The notes under the pieces were generated by a model, which was given only the letters and a program-made list of their open reading frames with translations, was not told the origin of the DNA and searched no databases. Shown here one piece after another: positions 1 to 8,017 of a stretch of 13,152 nt of DNA. The number at the start of each line of letters is the position of its first letter. Within the stretch, counting starts at the first letter, position 1. The stretch spans positions 1 to 13,152 of the forward strand of contig JAQVLM010000033.1 in NCBI GenBank assembly GCA_028704125.1, read 5' to 3'. The position numbers and the translations under genes are program-made. This DNA is from Opitutales bacterium (lineage in GTDB: Bacteria; Verrucomicrobiota; Verrucomicrobiia; Opitutales; JAFGAQ01).

Positions 1-1
1 G

Positions 2-778
2 CGTGTTAACGAGCACAAGTCTGCGACGGAGCGGACCGTGAAGCTGTTGGATGAGGAGAAATCCAAGGGATTGACCGGGCGTTCCAAGGATCAGGTATGG
101 GTCGCAATTGACGAGGCCAAAAAGATTCAGCGCGAATGGCTCGAGGCATTGGGGGCGAAACGTGAGCAGGCAAGGGCGGATGACCTGGCCCGGCAGCGGC
201 ACGGTCTGTTGCAGGGCCGGATGGAGATTCAGCGAGCCGAGTGGCTGCGATGGAAGGAACTGGACGATCTGATTGGATCGGCGGATGGCAATAAGTTCAG
301 GAATATTGCCCAGATCATCACCTTTGAGTTCCTGGTGAGGCGCGCGGATCAAGAGCTACGGAACTTGAGCGAACGTTACCGTTTGAGACGGAATCCACGC
401 AGCGAGATGGATCTGGAGGTTCTCGACACCTGGCAGGCGGATGAGGTCCGCCCGATTGGGAACCTTTCCGGGGGAGAGACCTTCCTCGTGAGTTTGGCCC
501 TTGCGCTGGGAATGTCCGGGATATCGAGCGGGCAATCGAGTATGGATTCCCTGTTTTTGGACGAGGGTTTTGGGACGCTGGATGAGGATGCGCTCCAGCA
601 GGTCATGAGCGCATTGGCGAGTTTGCACCAAAGCTCGAAGCTGATCGGGGTGATTTCCCATGTTGAGGCGCTCAAGGAGAGCCTGCCAGTGCGTATATCC
701 GTGCTCCCGACCGGTGGCGGGCGGAGTGTGTTGGATGGGCCCGGTGTATCAATGACCGCACAACGCGAGCTGGATTGA
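2..778 (+). CDS. sbcC: Exonuclease SbcC, C-terminal part (5' end outside window)
   Basis: This is the C-terminal ATPase lobe of SbcC, the Rad50-like partner of the SbcD nuclease. The complex cleaves hairpins and other abnormal double-strand DNA ends in the cytoplasm. The frame is open to the left edge, so the N-terminal Walker A lobe and zinc hook lie outside the window. The visible part starts with the end of the charged coiled coil (to about 385). It then shows the ABC signature LSGGET (464-481), the Walker B and D-loop segment SLFLDEGFGTLD (548-583) and the H-loop histidine in GVISH (659-661). The order and spacing match the SbcC/Rad50 C-terminal lobe. An internal GTG at 38 is only the first start-like codon in the visible part and is not a real start. 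The kdsD-like gene follows within 60 bp, so co-transcription is plausible. The family is clear. SbcC is preferred to Rad50 because the host appears bacterial. Confidence 0.93.
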   Translation, partial: RVNEHKSATERTVKLLDEEKSKGLTGRSKDQVWVAIDEAKKIQREWLEALGAKREQARADDLARQRHGLLQGRMEIQRAEWLRWKELDDLIGSADGNKFRNIAQIITFEFLVRRADQELRNLSERYRLRRNPRSEMDLEVLDTWQADEVRPIGNLSGGETFLVSLALALGMSGISSGQSSMDSLFLDEGFGTLDEDALQQVMSALASLHQSSKLIGVISHVEALKESLPVRISVLPTGGGRSVLDGPGVSMTAQRELD

Positions 779-835
779 GGTGAGTTGAGGAATGTGTTGA
801 ACCGTTTGCATTTCCTCCCTAAAGCATTCGTGAAG

Positions 836-1819
836 ATGCAAGACGAAGACATTCTCAAAAAGGGTCGCGAGTGCCTGTCTCTCGAAGCCGAGGCTATCCG
901 GCACACTGCGGAAGCATTGGATGGAGCATTTGTGCGCTGCATTCAACGGATTCGCGATTGTATGTTGCGGCAGGGCAAGCTCGTGTTCTCGGGTGTTGGG
1001 AAAAACGCGCCGGTTTGCGAGAAGCTGGTGGGCACCTTCAACAGCACCGGAGTCCCCGCGGTATTTCTCAATCCGGTTCAGGCTTTGCATGGGGATTTGG
1101 GTCTTTGTGGTTCCGGTGATCTCGCCTTTCTTTTGAGCAATAGCGGGACAACCGAGGAGTTGGTGAATCTGGTTCCGCTCCTGAAACGACTGGACGTGAC
1201 CGTCGTGGCGGTGACCTCTCATCCCGGCAGTAAACTATCCTCGGTGTGCGATGATGAGCTCGATTTCAAGTGTGAGCGGGAGGCTTGTCCGTTGAATCTC
1301 GCCCCTACTGCCAGCACCACTGCGGCGTTGGCTTTGGGCGATGCTTTGGCTATGGTGTTCCTGGACATGCGCGGCTTCACCCGTGAAGATTTTGCTCGGT
1401 TTCATCCATCCGGGAACCTCGGTAAGTCGCTTCTTTTGCGGGTGCGGGAGGTCATGCGCAGTGATGAGCGGATGGCGCGCCTTCCGAATACCTGTTGCGT
1501 GCGGGAAGCGGTTCTTGAGATCACACGGGCGCGTTGTGGCACCATTGCGTTGACTGATCCCGCGGATGGCACGCTGAGCGGGGTGTTCAGTGATGGGGAT
1601 TTCCGCCGTGCCTCGCTGAAATACCCGGACGTGTTGGACCGGCTGGTGTCGGAGTTCATGACGCGGGCCCCGAAAACGATTGGCGAGAATGCATTGGCGG
1701 TCGATGCGTTGCGGGTTTTCGAGAAGAGCCGCGTCAATGACCTGGTGGTTATCGATGCAGAAGGCCGCCCGGTTGGTTTGATCGACGGTCAGGATTTGCC
1801 AAGTCTTCGTTTGGTTTGA
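836..1819 (+). CDS. kdsD: D-arabinose 5-phosphate isomerase (KdsD/KpsF family, SIS + two CBS)
   Basis: The family interconverts ribulose 5-phosphate and arabinose 5-phosphate, the first step towards Kdo for LPS. From ATG 836 the protein has 327 residues, against 328 in E. coli KdsD. An N-terminal SIS domain (about 1-200) is followed by two CBS domains (about 205-327). The residues known to matter in E. coli (K59, H88, E111, E152, H193) all recur at a constant offset of three: K56 in GVGK, H85 in HGDLG, E108 in SNSGTTEE, E149 in EACP and H190 in HPSG. That agreement favours ATG 836. However, ATG 836 has no clear Shine-Dalgarno, and upstream TTG 785, GTG 794 or TTG 797 lie near GAGG motifs, so up to 17 more residues are possible. 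HPSG replaces the more common HPGG. GutQ-like sugar-phosphate isomerases share the fold, so the physiological role is slightly less certain than the family. Confidence 0.9.
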   Translation: MQDEDILKKGRECLSLEAEAIRHTAEALDGAFVRCIQRIRDCMLRQGKLVFSGVGKNAPVCEKLVGTFNSTGVPAVFLNPVQALHGDLGLCGSGDLAFLLSNSGTTEELVNLVPLLKRLDVTVVAVTSHPGSKLSSVCDDELDFKCEREACPLNLAPTASTTAALALGDALAMVFLDMRGFTREDFARFHPSGNLGKSLLLRVREVMRSDERMARLPNTCCVREAVLEITRARCGTIALTDPADGTLSGVFSDGDFRRASLKYPDVLDRLVSEFMTRAPKTIGENALAVDALRVFEKSRVNDLVVIDAEGRPVGLIDGQDLPSLRLV

Positions 1820-1848
1820 CGGTTACGCGGAAACCCGCCAAGACTCAC

Positions 1849-1886
1849 GCGCGCTCAATCGTTCCGGTTTGCGCGCTTCTTTTTTA
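1849..1886 (+). terminator. Possible rho-independent terminator after kdsD
   Basis: Two GCGCGC hexamers (1849-1854 and 1871-1876) can pair around a 16-nt loop, followed directly by a T-rich run (1877-1885). It sits 30 bp after the kdsD stop and just before the MFS start. The stem is short and the loop long, so it may be weak or only attenuate read-through into the transporter gene. Confidence 0.35.
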
Positions 1887-1911
1887 TCCGGGCTATGGTG
1901 GAAAATCAGTG

Positions 1912-3309
1912 ATGGATATGTCTCAATACTCAGAAGAGCAAATCCGCTCGATCCGCAGGGGTGCGCTCATCGCCGCGAGTCTGACCGCGTTTTTGTCTCC
2001 GTTCATGGGTTCCTCGGTCAATGTGGCGCTTCCGGATATCGGTCAGGATTTTAAAATGGGAGCGGTGCTTTTGGGCTGGGTAAACCTTGCGTTCCTGCTG
2101 GTGTCCGCATCGATGGCCATCCCGTTCGGGAGATTGGGCGATATTTGGGGCCGCAAGCGGTTTTTCATGGCGGGGCTGGCCGTGTTCACACTGGCTTCGG
2201 TGTGGATCGCGCTCGCATGGACCGGTCCGTTACTGATCGCCGGTCGGGCTTTGCAGGGAGTGGGTTCGGCGATGATCACCGCCACGGGCATGGCGATTCT
2301 TATCTCCGTGTTCCCACCCGAAAAACGGGGCAAGGTGCTGGGGATCAATGTCGCGGCAGTCTATCTCGGGTTGTCTGCCGGACCCTTTATCGGCGGAATG
2401 ATCACGGAGTATTTGGGCTGGCGTGCCCTGTTTTGGATGAACCTTCCGATTGGACTGCTGCTCCTGGTGGTCGGAGTGGTCATGCTGAAAGGGGAGTGGA
2501 TCGAAGACAAGGGTGCCCGATATGACTTGAGCGGGGCGTTGATTCTATCGGTATCCCTGTTTTTTACCCTCTATGCGTTCTCCCAGCTTCCGTCTATCGG
2601 CGCATTTATCCTATTGGCCCTTGGTTGTTGCGGGTTAGGGGGTTTCTCGATGGTCCAACACCGGTCGCAGTCTCCGATCATTGATGTTCGAATCTTCTAT
2701 ACCAACCGGGTGTTCACGCTTTCGAATATCGCTGCCTTGATCAATTACGCGGCGACCTTTGCCGTCACGTTTCTGATCAGTATCTACCTGCAGAAAGTGC
2801 GCGGATTCAGCCCGAATATTGCGGGAATCGTGTTGGTTAGTCAGCCGCTGATGCAGACGTTCCTGTCTCCTCCGGCCGGTCGGCTTTCGGATCGGGTGCA
2901 GCCGAGGTTTGTGGCTTCCTCTGGCATGGCATCCTGCTTTTTGGGGCTGATCCTCTTGTGTTTTGTGGATGAGGCAACTTCGCTTTATTACATCATCGGA
3001 TGCCTGATTCTGTTGGGCATTGGCTTTGCCGCATTTTCCTCTCCAAACACCAAAGCCGTTATGGGTTCGGTGGATCGCAGGATTTTCGGTGTTGCCAGTG
3101 CCGTGCTGGGCACCATGCGGCAAATGGGAATGACGTTTTCGATGGGCATTGTCATTATGATACTGGCCCTCTACCTGGGAGAGGCGGATGTGGGGGCTTC
3201 AAATGCCTCGCAATACGTCGATGGCATGCGCTACGCATTTATCGTGTTTGCTGTGTTGTGTCTGGTTGGTGTGTTTGCATCGCTTGCCCGCGGGCATACA
3301 AGGAACTGA
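1912..3309 (+). CDS. MFS transporter, DHA2 (EmrB/QacA-like) family
   Basis: This is an inner-membrane proton-coupled transporter of 465 residues. Hydrophobic segments run through nearly the whole protein, consistent with the 14-helix DHA2 group. Visible motifs are NVALPDI in helix 1 (about 37-43), loop 2-3 motif A as GRLGDIWGRKR (73-83) and antiporter motif C ending in AGPFIGG (about 156-162). These point to efflux, but the substrate cannot be read from sequence. The acidic residue usually found in helix 1 of DHA2 exporters (LD.T.VNVAL) is replaced by FMGSSVNVAL. ATG 1912 was chosen because it begins just before the first hydrophilic segment. GTG 1909 or ATG 1918 are alternatives. A longer reading from TTG 1816 would overlap kdsD and the putative terminator and is unlikely. 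The gene appears to stand alone: no membrane-fusion partner or regulator is adjacent. Confidence 0.88.
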   Translation: MDMSQYSEEQIRSIRRGALIAASLTAFLSPFMGSSVNVALPDIGQDFKMGAVLLGWVNLAFLLVSASMAIPFGRLGDIWGRKRFFMAGLAVFTLASVWIALAWTGPLLIAGRALQGVGSAMITATGMAILISVFPPEKRGKVLGINVAAVYLGLSAGPFIGGMITEYLGWRALFWMNLPIGLLLLVVGVVMLKGEWIEDKGARYDLSGALILSVSLFFTLYAFSQLPSIGAFILLALGCCGLGGFSMVQHRSQSPIIDVRIFYTNRVFTLSNIAALINYAATFAVTFLISIYLQKVRGFSPNIAGIVLVSQPLMQTFLSPPAGRLSDRVQPRFVASSGMASCFLGLILLCFVDEATSLYYIIGCLILLGIGFAAFSSPNTKAVMGSVDRRIFGVASAVLGTMRQMGMTFSMGIVIMILALYLGEADVGASNASQYVDGMRYAFIVFAVLCLVGVFASLARGHTRN

Positions 3310-3389
3310 GCCTAATCCATCCGGGCCGTTTTCCCGTCTTTCGCGGGCCGTATCGACTCGGACCGGCGTGCCCTTGCGGCGGTGCTTCA

Positions 3390-3513
3390 TCAGCAATCGG
3401 ACGGAACCGGTTCTGACCCGGCGGTGAGCTCGATCCAGTTCCCATCCGGATCGCTGACCACCGATTCGAAGTATCCGTCACCCGTCCAGCGCGATGTGTT
3501 CAATCTGAATCAT
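3390..3513 (-). pseudogene. Decayed VOC/glyoxalase-family gene, middle deleted
   Basis: On the minus strand an ATG at 3513, preceded by AAGG, opens a short frame MIQIEHIALDG and then stops. MIQIEHIAL is the usual beginning of VOC (glyoxalase/bleomycin-resistance/dioxygenase) proteins and includes the first metal-ligand histidine. Shifted by one base, and starting right at the junction, a second stretch reads RWTGDGYFESVV, then SDPDGNWIELT, then a short tail ending at TGA 3390. That is the typical VOC C-terminus, with the glutamate metal ligand in IELT. Intact members have about 120-130 residues, so roughly 75-80 central residues are missing and the two ends are out of frame. I read it as an internal deletion in a gene that once lay convergent to the MFS gene. 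Both ends are short, so the family call rests on motif recognition. Confidence 0.68.
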
Positions 3514-3560
3514 GCATTGCCTTAATGATCATAGCTTTGGCATGGGTCAAGGGCTCGGAT

Positions 3561-3597
3561 AAAAAAGAAAGCCGCCCGTTTCCGAGCGGCTCCTTTT
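3561..3597. terminator. Probable bidirectional terminator
   Basis: AGCCGC (3570-3575) pairs with GCGGCT (3586-3591) around a 10-nt loop. On the plus strand the stem is followed by CCTTTT. On the minus strand it is followed by a longer T-tract, the complement of AAAAAAGAA at 3561-3569. It could end MFS transcripts and stop any read-through from GH115 before the VOC remnant. Confidence 0.6.
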
Positions 3598-3890
3598 GAT
3601 GATTGGTATGCTTATTCTTTCTCGCTCTTCATTCGAAACCGAATGAAAAAACAGGCCAGAGAGAGTAGCTTATTGAGCGGAAAGAAAGAGAGATAATAAT
3701 CAAGATTATCTATGCACGTATTTGCGGTCTTTTCAAGGGTATTATTCGATTCCCGTTCCCATTATGCTGGTTTTTTGTGAGTGAATAAGTGAAGGATTGG
3801 AGGCGCTGTTTGGTTTTATGGGATGGGGCTTACAGCAGGACGGTGTCGCCGTTTTTCTGCCTGTTTGTTGACCCAGGACCCCGAATACGA

Positions 3891-3928
3891 AACACCCTGT
3901 CGTGCGATGGACGCAGCGACAGGGTGTT
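3891..3928 (-). terminator. Strong hairpin after the GH115 stop codon
   Basis: AACACCCTGTCG (3891-3902) and CGACAGGGTGTT (3917-3928) form a perfect 12-bp stem. TGCG (3903-3906) with CGCA (3912-3915) adds 4 bp after a single bulged G, closing a 5-nt loop. It begins 25 bp downstream of the GH115 stop. The T-tract on the minus strand is only TTT, so termination may be weak or the hairpin may mainly protect the mRNA 3' end. Confidence 0.65.
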
Positions 3929-3952
3929 GGAAATCAAGGCAGCTTCGGTAAC

Positions 3953-6859
3953 TTACTCGGCCTTGGCTTGGAACAGCGGGCTGGCTTGGGGTCCGAGATA
4001 GCTCGGTTTGAGCCCGCCTGTATCAATCACGATCCTTTGCAGCACCACGCCCGGGTCCACCATCCAGTAACGAAGGGTTTGCGGACCGGCCTGAGTGACC
4101 TCATGGGTCGTGGTGACCACCCGGACCCCGTCAGACACCGCCTTTTCCCAATTCTGCATGTTGTCCATGGTTTGGAGCGGCGTGATCTGCGGCAGTTCGT
4201 CGTTGATGGCCACTGCGTAGCGCCGGCCTTCTCCAGGTTGGAAGTCCAAGGTTGGTGAGAAATGCATCTCGACCTTGATTGTTCCCGGTTTGAAAACGTG
4301 GAAGTCGTATTCCAGGCGGGTGGAATCCACTGATGGGATCTGCGCTGGACTGGTAACCGGGAAGGGTGTTACCCCCGAGAGGGTGCGCCCCAAGCCTTCG
4401 ATGACCTGCCATTGGATGTCGGAGTTTGTGAAGGTCCGCTGGAACTGTGCGGCTTCGATCGCGATGGTTCCGTTGCTTTCGATGTATCCGGCAAGTGATT
4501 CGGGGCGGGGCGATTCCGGATTGGATACCGGAACTGTAACCTGAACCCTTGTCCCATCGGAACCAGTGATGGTGAGGGTTTGTTCCGATGCGCCGAGCGG
4601 AGCTTTGGTCCAGTCCACGCCAACCTCAATGCGGGTTTCTTCTTCCACTTCACCTTCGGCTGGTGATACGGTCACCCATGGGACGCTGGCTTCGGCCTTG
4701 AAGGTAAACGGATTTGCGCCACGGTTGAACACATCCACCCAGCGGGTGCCTTGGGAATAGACGTCCAGCGCGGGGAGTTTCGGCTTCGGATAATTGATGT
4801 TATGGGTGGGCCAGGACCAGGGATCGCCTTCGATGGAAACGCCCATTTCCGCTGCCTGAGGCGTATGCACCCGTTTGACTGCGGGCATGAACTCGCGTTG
4901 GGGCTGTTGCCAGTATGTGTAGCCGAGGTTGGCTTGATCCATTATGTGCGACCATTTTCCTCCGGCCAGATCTTCATTGTAGCGACGGGCCCATTCGCGG
5001 TCCGCTTCAAAGAGCTTCACCGCATGGTCGAACAACGAGTTGGTCGAGGCACGCCCTTGCACCGCATAGAGGTTGTTGCGGGCGGCGGTGATCGAAAGCT
5101 CAGTGATGATCGCACTTGCCCGGACCGGATAGAGCACGAGCTGGAAAAAGGCGTCACGATACTCGGGAGCGATGGAATCGTAGATTTCCTGTGCCCTCTG
5201 CGCGAGATTGTCCCACTCGGCGAGAACCGTTTCGTCCTCCCGGTAGTGGAGGATGCTAAATACCCCGGGGTCGATTTGTTCGGGTTTTCTCCGGCCATTG
5301 AGACGGGTGTATCCGGCGATCAAGTCCGCGATTTCGCTCGCGTGATCTTCCGTGAAAGTCCGTGCAGCCCATTGAGTCTGGTATTCTCCAAGTTTTTCGT
5401 GAGGCCAGCGTTCGGGATTCCATGCGTAAGTGAGGAAAAAGTCGATGGGCACCTCCATGGGCTTGAGGTCGCCCACGTTGACCACCCAAATCCGGTTGGC
5501 ATCGTATTGCCATGCAAGGTGCATCTGTTCCCAGATCTTTGGAAGGGGAACGGTGTTGATCCATTTGTAGGAACGGGGACCACCAACATAGTCGAAATGG
5601 TAGTATACTCCAGCGCCTCCGGGACGTTTACGTTCTTCATCGGTGGGAAGCCGACGGATGTTTCCCCAGTTGTCATCGCACCAGAGGAGGATCACATCGT
5701 CAGGCACGCGCATGCCATGCTCGTAGTAGATCTGGACCTCCTTGTAGAGCGCCCAGACTTGCGGGACCTCCTCGAGCGGGCGCTTGAGTTCCTCTGAGAT
5801 GATAGCACGTTGATCCGCGACGATTTTCTCGAGGAGCGCCACATTGGTCTCTTCGCTCATTGCGCGGTCGCCATCGCCCCGCATGGCAAGGGTGGTGATG
5901 GTTTCCCAGTCTTTGGTTTTGCGGATTCCTTCTCTCCAGAATTCCTGAAGACCCTCCGGATTTTTTGAGTAATCCCATTCTCCTCCCTTTCCGTAACGAT
6001 ACCATTCCTGATGGGCGCGATTCATTGGCTCGTGGTGGGAGGTGCTCATTACAATCCCGTATTCGTGGGCGGTGGGACCATTGAGTGGGTCATCATCCCA
6101 AAATGCATTGCTCCACATTGCGGGCCACAGGAAGTTGCCACGCAGGCGAAGGATCAATTCGAAGACGTGTTGGTAGAACTCGTGGTTGTAGTTGCCAAAC
6201 TTTTCATGAACCCATCCGGTGAGAGCGGGCGCCTCATCGTTGAGAAAGATCCCGCGGTATTGAACGGTTGGCGCGTCGACTCTGCGGGTCGGCACCACAT
6301 GGATTTCATCCTGATGTTTCACCGGAACATCCGCCCACCAATACCATGGAGAAACCCCCATTTCCTCGGACAAAGTGTAGAGTCCATACATCGTGCCCCT
6401 CCGGTCATTTCCGACCACCACCAATGCGCGCCGGATGCCGGGAATCGGATCGTCGACCACCTGATGGAGAAAGGCTTCCCATTTTCCCCGGATGGGATCG
6501 ACGTTGAGGGTTCCATCGTTGATCATCCGTTCGATCAGCGGGTTGTGCCCGAGGGTACCGACGATGACGATGTGATCTGCCGCGATGGGTTCATCCGTAT
6601 CGTGAAGGGCCGGCATGACTCCGGTTACCCTTTCCACATCCTGACGGAAATCGTTCGCGGCACGCAGGACACCGGGTTGGTCTTCGGGAGACACTTGCAC
6701 GATCGCAGCCTGTCCTGCCGCAACGAGAGGGAAGGCTCCCTCCTTTGCCTCGTGGATCACATATTCGGGGGGTATCAGCGCCTGTGACTGGAAGGGCAGT
6801 GCGATCAATAGCACGGCCAACAACACGGCGCCCGGATGAGTTTTGAGTTCTTGTATCAT
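3953..6859 (-). CDS. Secreted xylan alpha-1,2-glucuronidase, GH115 family
   Basis: GH115 enzymes remove (4-O-methyl-)glucuronic acid side chains from xylan, acting on internal as well as terminal xylose units. The 968-residue product begins with a signal peptide (hydrophobic 11-21, likely cleavage after SQA at 27). A mixed N-terminal domain follows, then the TIM-barrel catalytic core (about 195-490) with family motifs YRGIFLNDEAP (201-211), MWSNAFWDDDPLN (248-260), MSTSHHEPM (271-279), WCDDNWGNIRRLP (393-405), YYHFDYVGGPRSYKW (419-433) and NVGDLKPMEVP (461-471). By comparison from memory with characterised GH115 enzymes, D331, E374, D395, N397 and N461 are the likely active-site residues. All are present. 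A helical part and a C-terminal beta-rich domain complete the usual layout. There is no lipobox, so the enzyme is probably periplasmic or released. No clear SD precedes ATG 6859. Other xylan genes are not adjacent. Confidence 0.95.
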   Translation of the reverse strand: MIQELKTHPGAVLLAVLLIALPFQSQALIPPEYVIHEAKEGAFPLVAAGQAAIVQVSPEDQPGVLRAANDFRQDVERVTGVMPALHDTDEPIAADHIVIVGTLGHNPLIERMINDGTLNVDPIRGKWEAFLHQVVDDPIPGIRRALVVVGNDRRGTMYGLYTLSEEMGVSPWYWWADVPVKHQDEIHVVPTRRVDAPTVQYRGIFLNDEAPALTGWVHEKFGNYNHEFYQHVFELILRLRGNFLWPAMWSNAFWDDDPLNGPTAHEYGIVMSTSHHEPMNRAHQEWYRYGKGGEWDYSKNPEGLQEFWREGIRKTKDWETITTLAMRGDGDRAMSEETNVALLEKIVADQRAIISEELKRPLEEVPQVWALYKEVQIYYEHGMRVPDDVILLWCDDNWGNIRRLPTDEERKRPGGAGVYYHFDYVGGPRSYKWINTVPLPKIWEQMHLAWQYDANRIWVVNVGDLKPMEVPIDFFLTYAWNPERWPHEKLGEYQTQWAARTFTEDHASEIADLIAGYTRLNGRRKPEQIDPGVFSILHYREDETVLAEWDNLAQRAQEIYDSIAPEYRDAFFQLVLYPVRASAIITELSITAARNNLYAVQGRASTNSLFDHAVKLFEADREWARRYNEDLAGGKWSHIMDQANLGYTYWQQPQREFMPAVKRVHTPQAAEMGVSIEGDPWSWPTHNINYPKPKLPALDVYSQGTRWVDVFNRGANPFTFKAEASVPWVTVSPAEGEVEEETRIEVGVDWTKAPLGASEQTLTITGSDGTRVQVTVPVSNPESPRPESLAGYIESNGTIAIEAAQFQRTFTNSDIQWQVIEGLGRTLSGVTPFPVTSPAQIPSVDSTRLEYDFHVFKPGTIKVEMHFSPTLDFQPGEGRRYAVAINDELPQITPLQTMDNMQNWEKAVSDGVRVVTTTHEVTQAGPQTLRYWMVDPGVVLQRIVIDTGGLKPSYLGPQASPLFQAKAE

Positions 6860-7179
6860 GATGAAGTGTCTTGGGTTGCTGTGAGATTCAATTATTAGCG
6901 CGGTGGCTTACTGGGAGAGTCCAATGGAGCCAAGGTTATCGGTGCGAGCTTCCGGATGGGGACAAAGTGCGGGGTTGTGCCGGAATAAATACAACGTATT
7001 CAGCAGCAAATCGTGTTCGGGATTGAATTCGAGTCAAGGAGGGGCGGTCAATTGGATGCTGTGCCTGTTGTTTTGATAGAATAATAGCAAACGATTGAGA
7101 TGCCGGATAAAAGGCACCAGTCGGGAGTGTTTTCATCGTCAGGTCCAAGTGGAAATGGCGGGGTTGAACACCGTTTGGA
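6860..7179. promoter_or_regulatory. Upstream region of GH115, possible operator palindrome
   Basis: This 320-bp gap separates GH115 from the MalM-like gene upstream of it on the same strand. I see no ORF of note. An interrupted palindrome AATAC-AAC-GTATT lies at 6988-7000, about 130 bp before the GH115 start, and could be an operator. Several TTGACx boxes occur on the minus strand around 7034-7052, but none has a convincing -10 at proper spacing. The length of the gap suggests GH115 has its own promoter rather than being read from the MalM-like gene. Confidence 0.3.
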
Positions 7180-7875
7180 TCAGGGGTCAAAACGGAGTGA
7201 GATGGATCCGGTCGGGCTGGGTTGGATCCGCTCAAGCTTCTGATCGGGAGTAGGTTCAGGGCTGGGGTCCCCATACTCGCGGCTCATTGCATCAAAGACT
7301 GCTGTGTAGGTGTCGGCAAGCATGCCTCCCCTCGATGCGATTTCGAAATCGGTGAGAATGGCGAGTCGATCTGTTCCTACTGGAAGCATCGCTTTGATCA
7401 TGAAGCAGGCTGGATCATTGTAGAGAAGCCGGGCTTTTTCGTAGCGCAGGATGGGTTCGGTGGGCATGGCCAAGCGTTTGCCCTGGCCATCCAAAGCGAT
7501 GACTTGCGGATAGAATACAGAAGGACCTTCAGCTTGAGTGCCGGGTCGCAGGAAGGAGCGGATCACAAATTGTCCGGCGCCTTCTGGCACCCGTACGGCG
7601 ATTGCAAAGGATTTTCCTTCAGCGAGCCCGATCACTTGAACGAGAGGATTGCTGCCGTCCATGATGATGTTGCCGGTGCGCCCAAGTTCAGCCTGATCCG
7701 CATACAATTTGTCCAGACTGTTGCCGTGGGGTTGGATTTGTTCGAACCGGGTTTGTTCGTCGGCCAGGCTGGTCCGTGGGGCGGACACGGGATGCGTCAT
7801 GCACCCACCCATCAGCAGAACCGTGGCTAGAGCGGCGGTGGTAGTGAAGACTGAAATCTTGTTTTTGTGAGTCAT
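7180..7875 (-). CDS. MalM-like lipoprotein
   Basis: The product has 231 residues. It starts with a lipoprotein signal (hydrophobic 9-22, lipobox LMGGC with Cys25), so it should be anchored in the outer or inner membrane facing the periplasm. The mature part resembles MalM, the periplasmic protein of unknown molecular function in the enterobacterial maltose regulon. Shared features are a beta-strand segment FAIAVRVPEGAGQFVIRS (about 90-107), then VFYPQVIALDGQGKRL, a second strand block around DRLAILTDFE, a glycine- and tyrosine-containing helix, a DP-rich spacer and a final strand GSISLRF. The resemblance is in pattern and order rather than close identity, so the family call is moderate. It lies upstream of GH115 on the same strand, with its own promoter candidate at 7912-7939. 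No maltose transport genes are nearby. Otherwise it would be an unassigned beta-rich lipoprotein. Confidence 0.62.
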   Translation of the reverse strand: MTHKNKISVFTTTAALATVLLMGGCMTHPVSAPRTSLADEQTRFEQIQPHGNSLDKLYADQAELGRTGNIIMDGSNPLVQVIGLAEGKSFAIAVRVPEGAGQFVIRSFLRPGTQAEGPSVFYPQVIALDGQGKRLAMPTEPILRYEKARLLYNDPACFMIKAMLPVGTDRLAILTDFEIASRGGMLADTYTAVFDAMSREYGDPSPEPTPDQKLERIQPSPTGSISLRFDP

Positions 7876-7911
7876 GGGTTGGAACAGCTTAACGGTTTGA
7901 AAACGTGGAAC

Positions 7912-7939
7912 AGTGTAGGGTTCAATCGGTGATCGTCAA
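7912..7939 (-). promoter_or_regulatory. Sigma70-like promoter for the MalM-like gene
   Basis: On the minus strand TTGACG (7939-7934) and TACACT (7917-7912) are separated by 16 bp. This places a transcription start near 7905 and leaves about 30 nt of leader before ATG 7875. It is the best-looking promoter in the window. No Shine-Dalgarno is evident in the leader. Confidence 0.45.
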
Positions 7940-8017
7940 ACTTTGTGTCGATTCAGTCTGGATGGAGCAGCAAAGAGATTCGATTGATTGAATCTGGGAT
8001 GCTTCGGGCGGATGCCT

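Larger units (their letters stand above)
3310..3952. other. Gene-poor region between the MFS and GH115 genes
   Basis: This stretch lies between the stops of two converging genes and contains no intact reading frame I can support. It holds the VOC gene remnant, the hairpin at 3561-3597 and the GH115 terminator at 3891-3928. The part from about 3600 to 3790 is visibly AT-richer than the surroundings. It contains a perfect 8-bp inverted repeat with an AAAC loop (3628-3635 with 3640-3647) and no T-tract, for which I can assign no role. Confidence 0.6.

Noticed and set aside
1816..1911. Upstream extension of the MFS gene from TTG 1816
   Set aside because: It overlaps the kdsD stop and the possible terminator. 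The added residues are not part of the MFS fold.
3239..3481. Minus-strand 80-codon frame over the MFS 3' end and VOC remnant
   Set aside because: It is in a different frame from the VOC-like peptide and has no recognisable content.
4751..5797. Long plus-strand frame of 348 codons inside GH115
   Set aside because: It is antisense to strongly conserved GH115 coding sequence and its translation resembles no family. It is a shadow of GC-rich codon use.
6011..6787. Plus-strand 258-codon frame in the 5' half of GH115
   Set aside because: It is antisense to the GH115 N-terminal and catalytic motifs, with no family signature.
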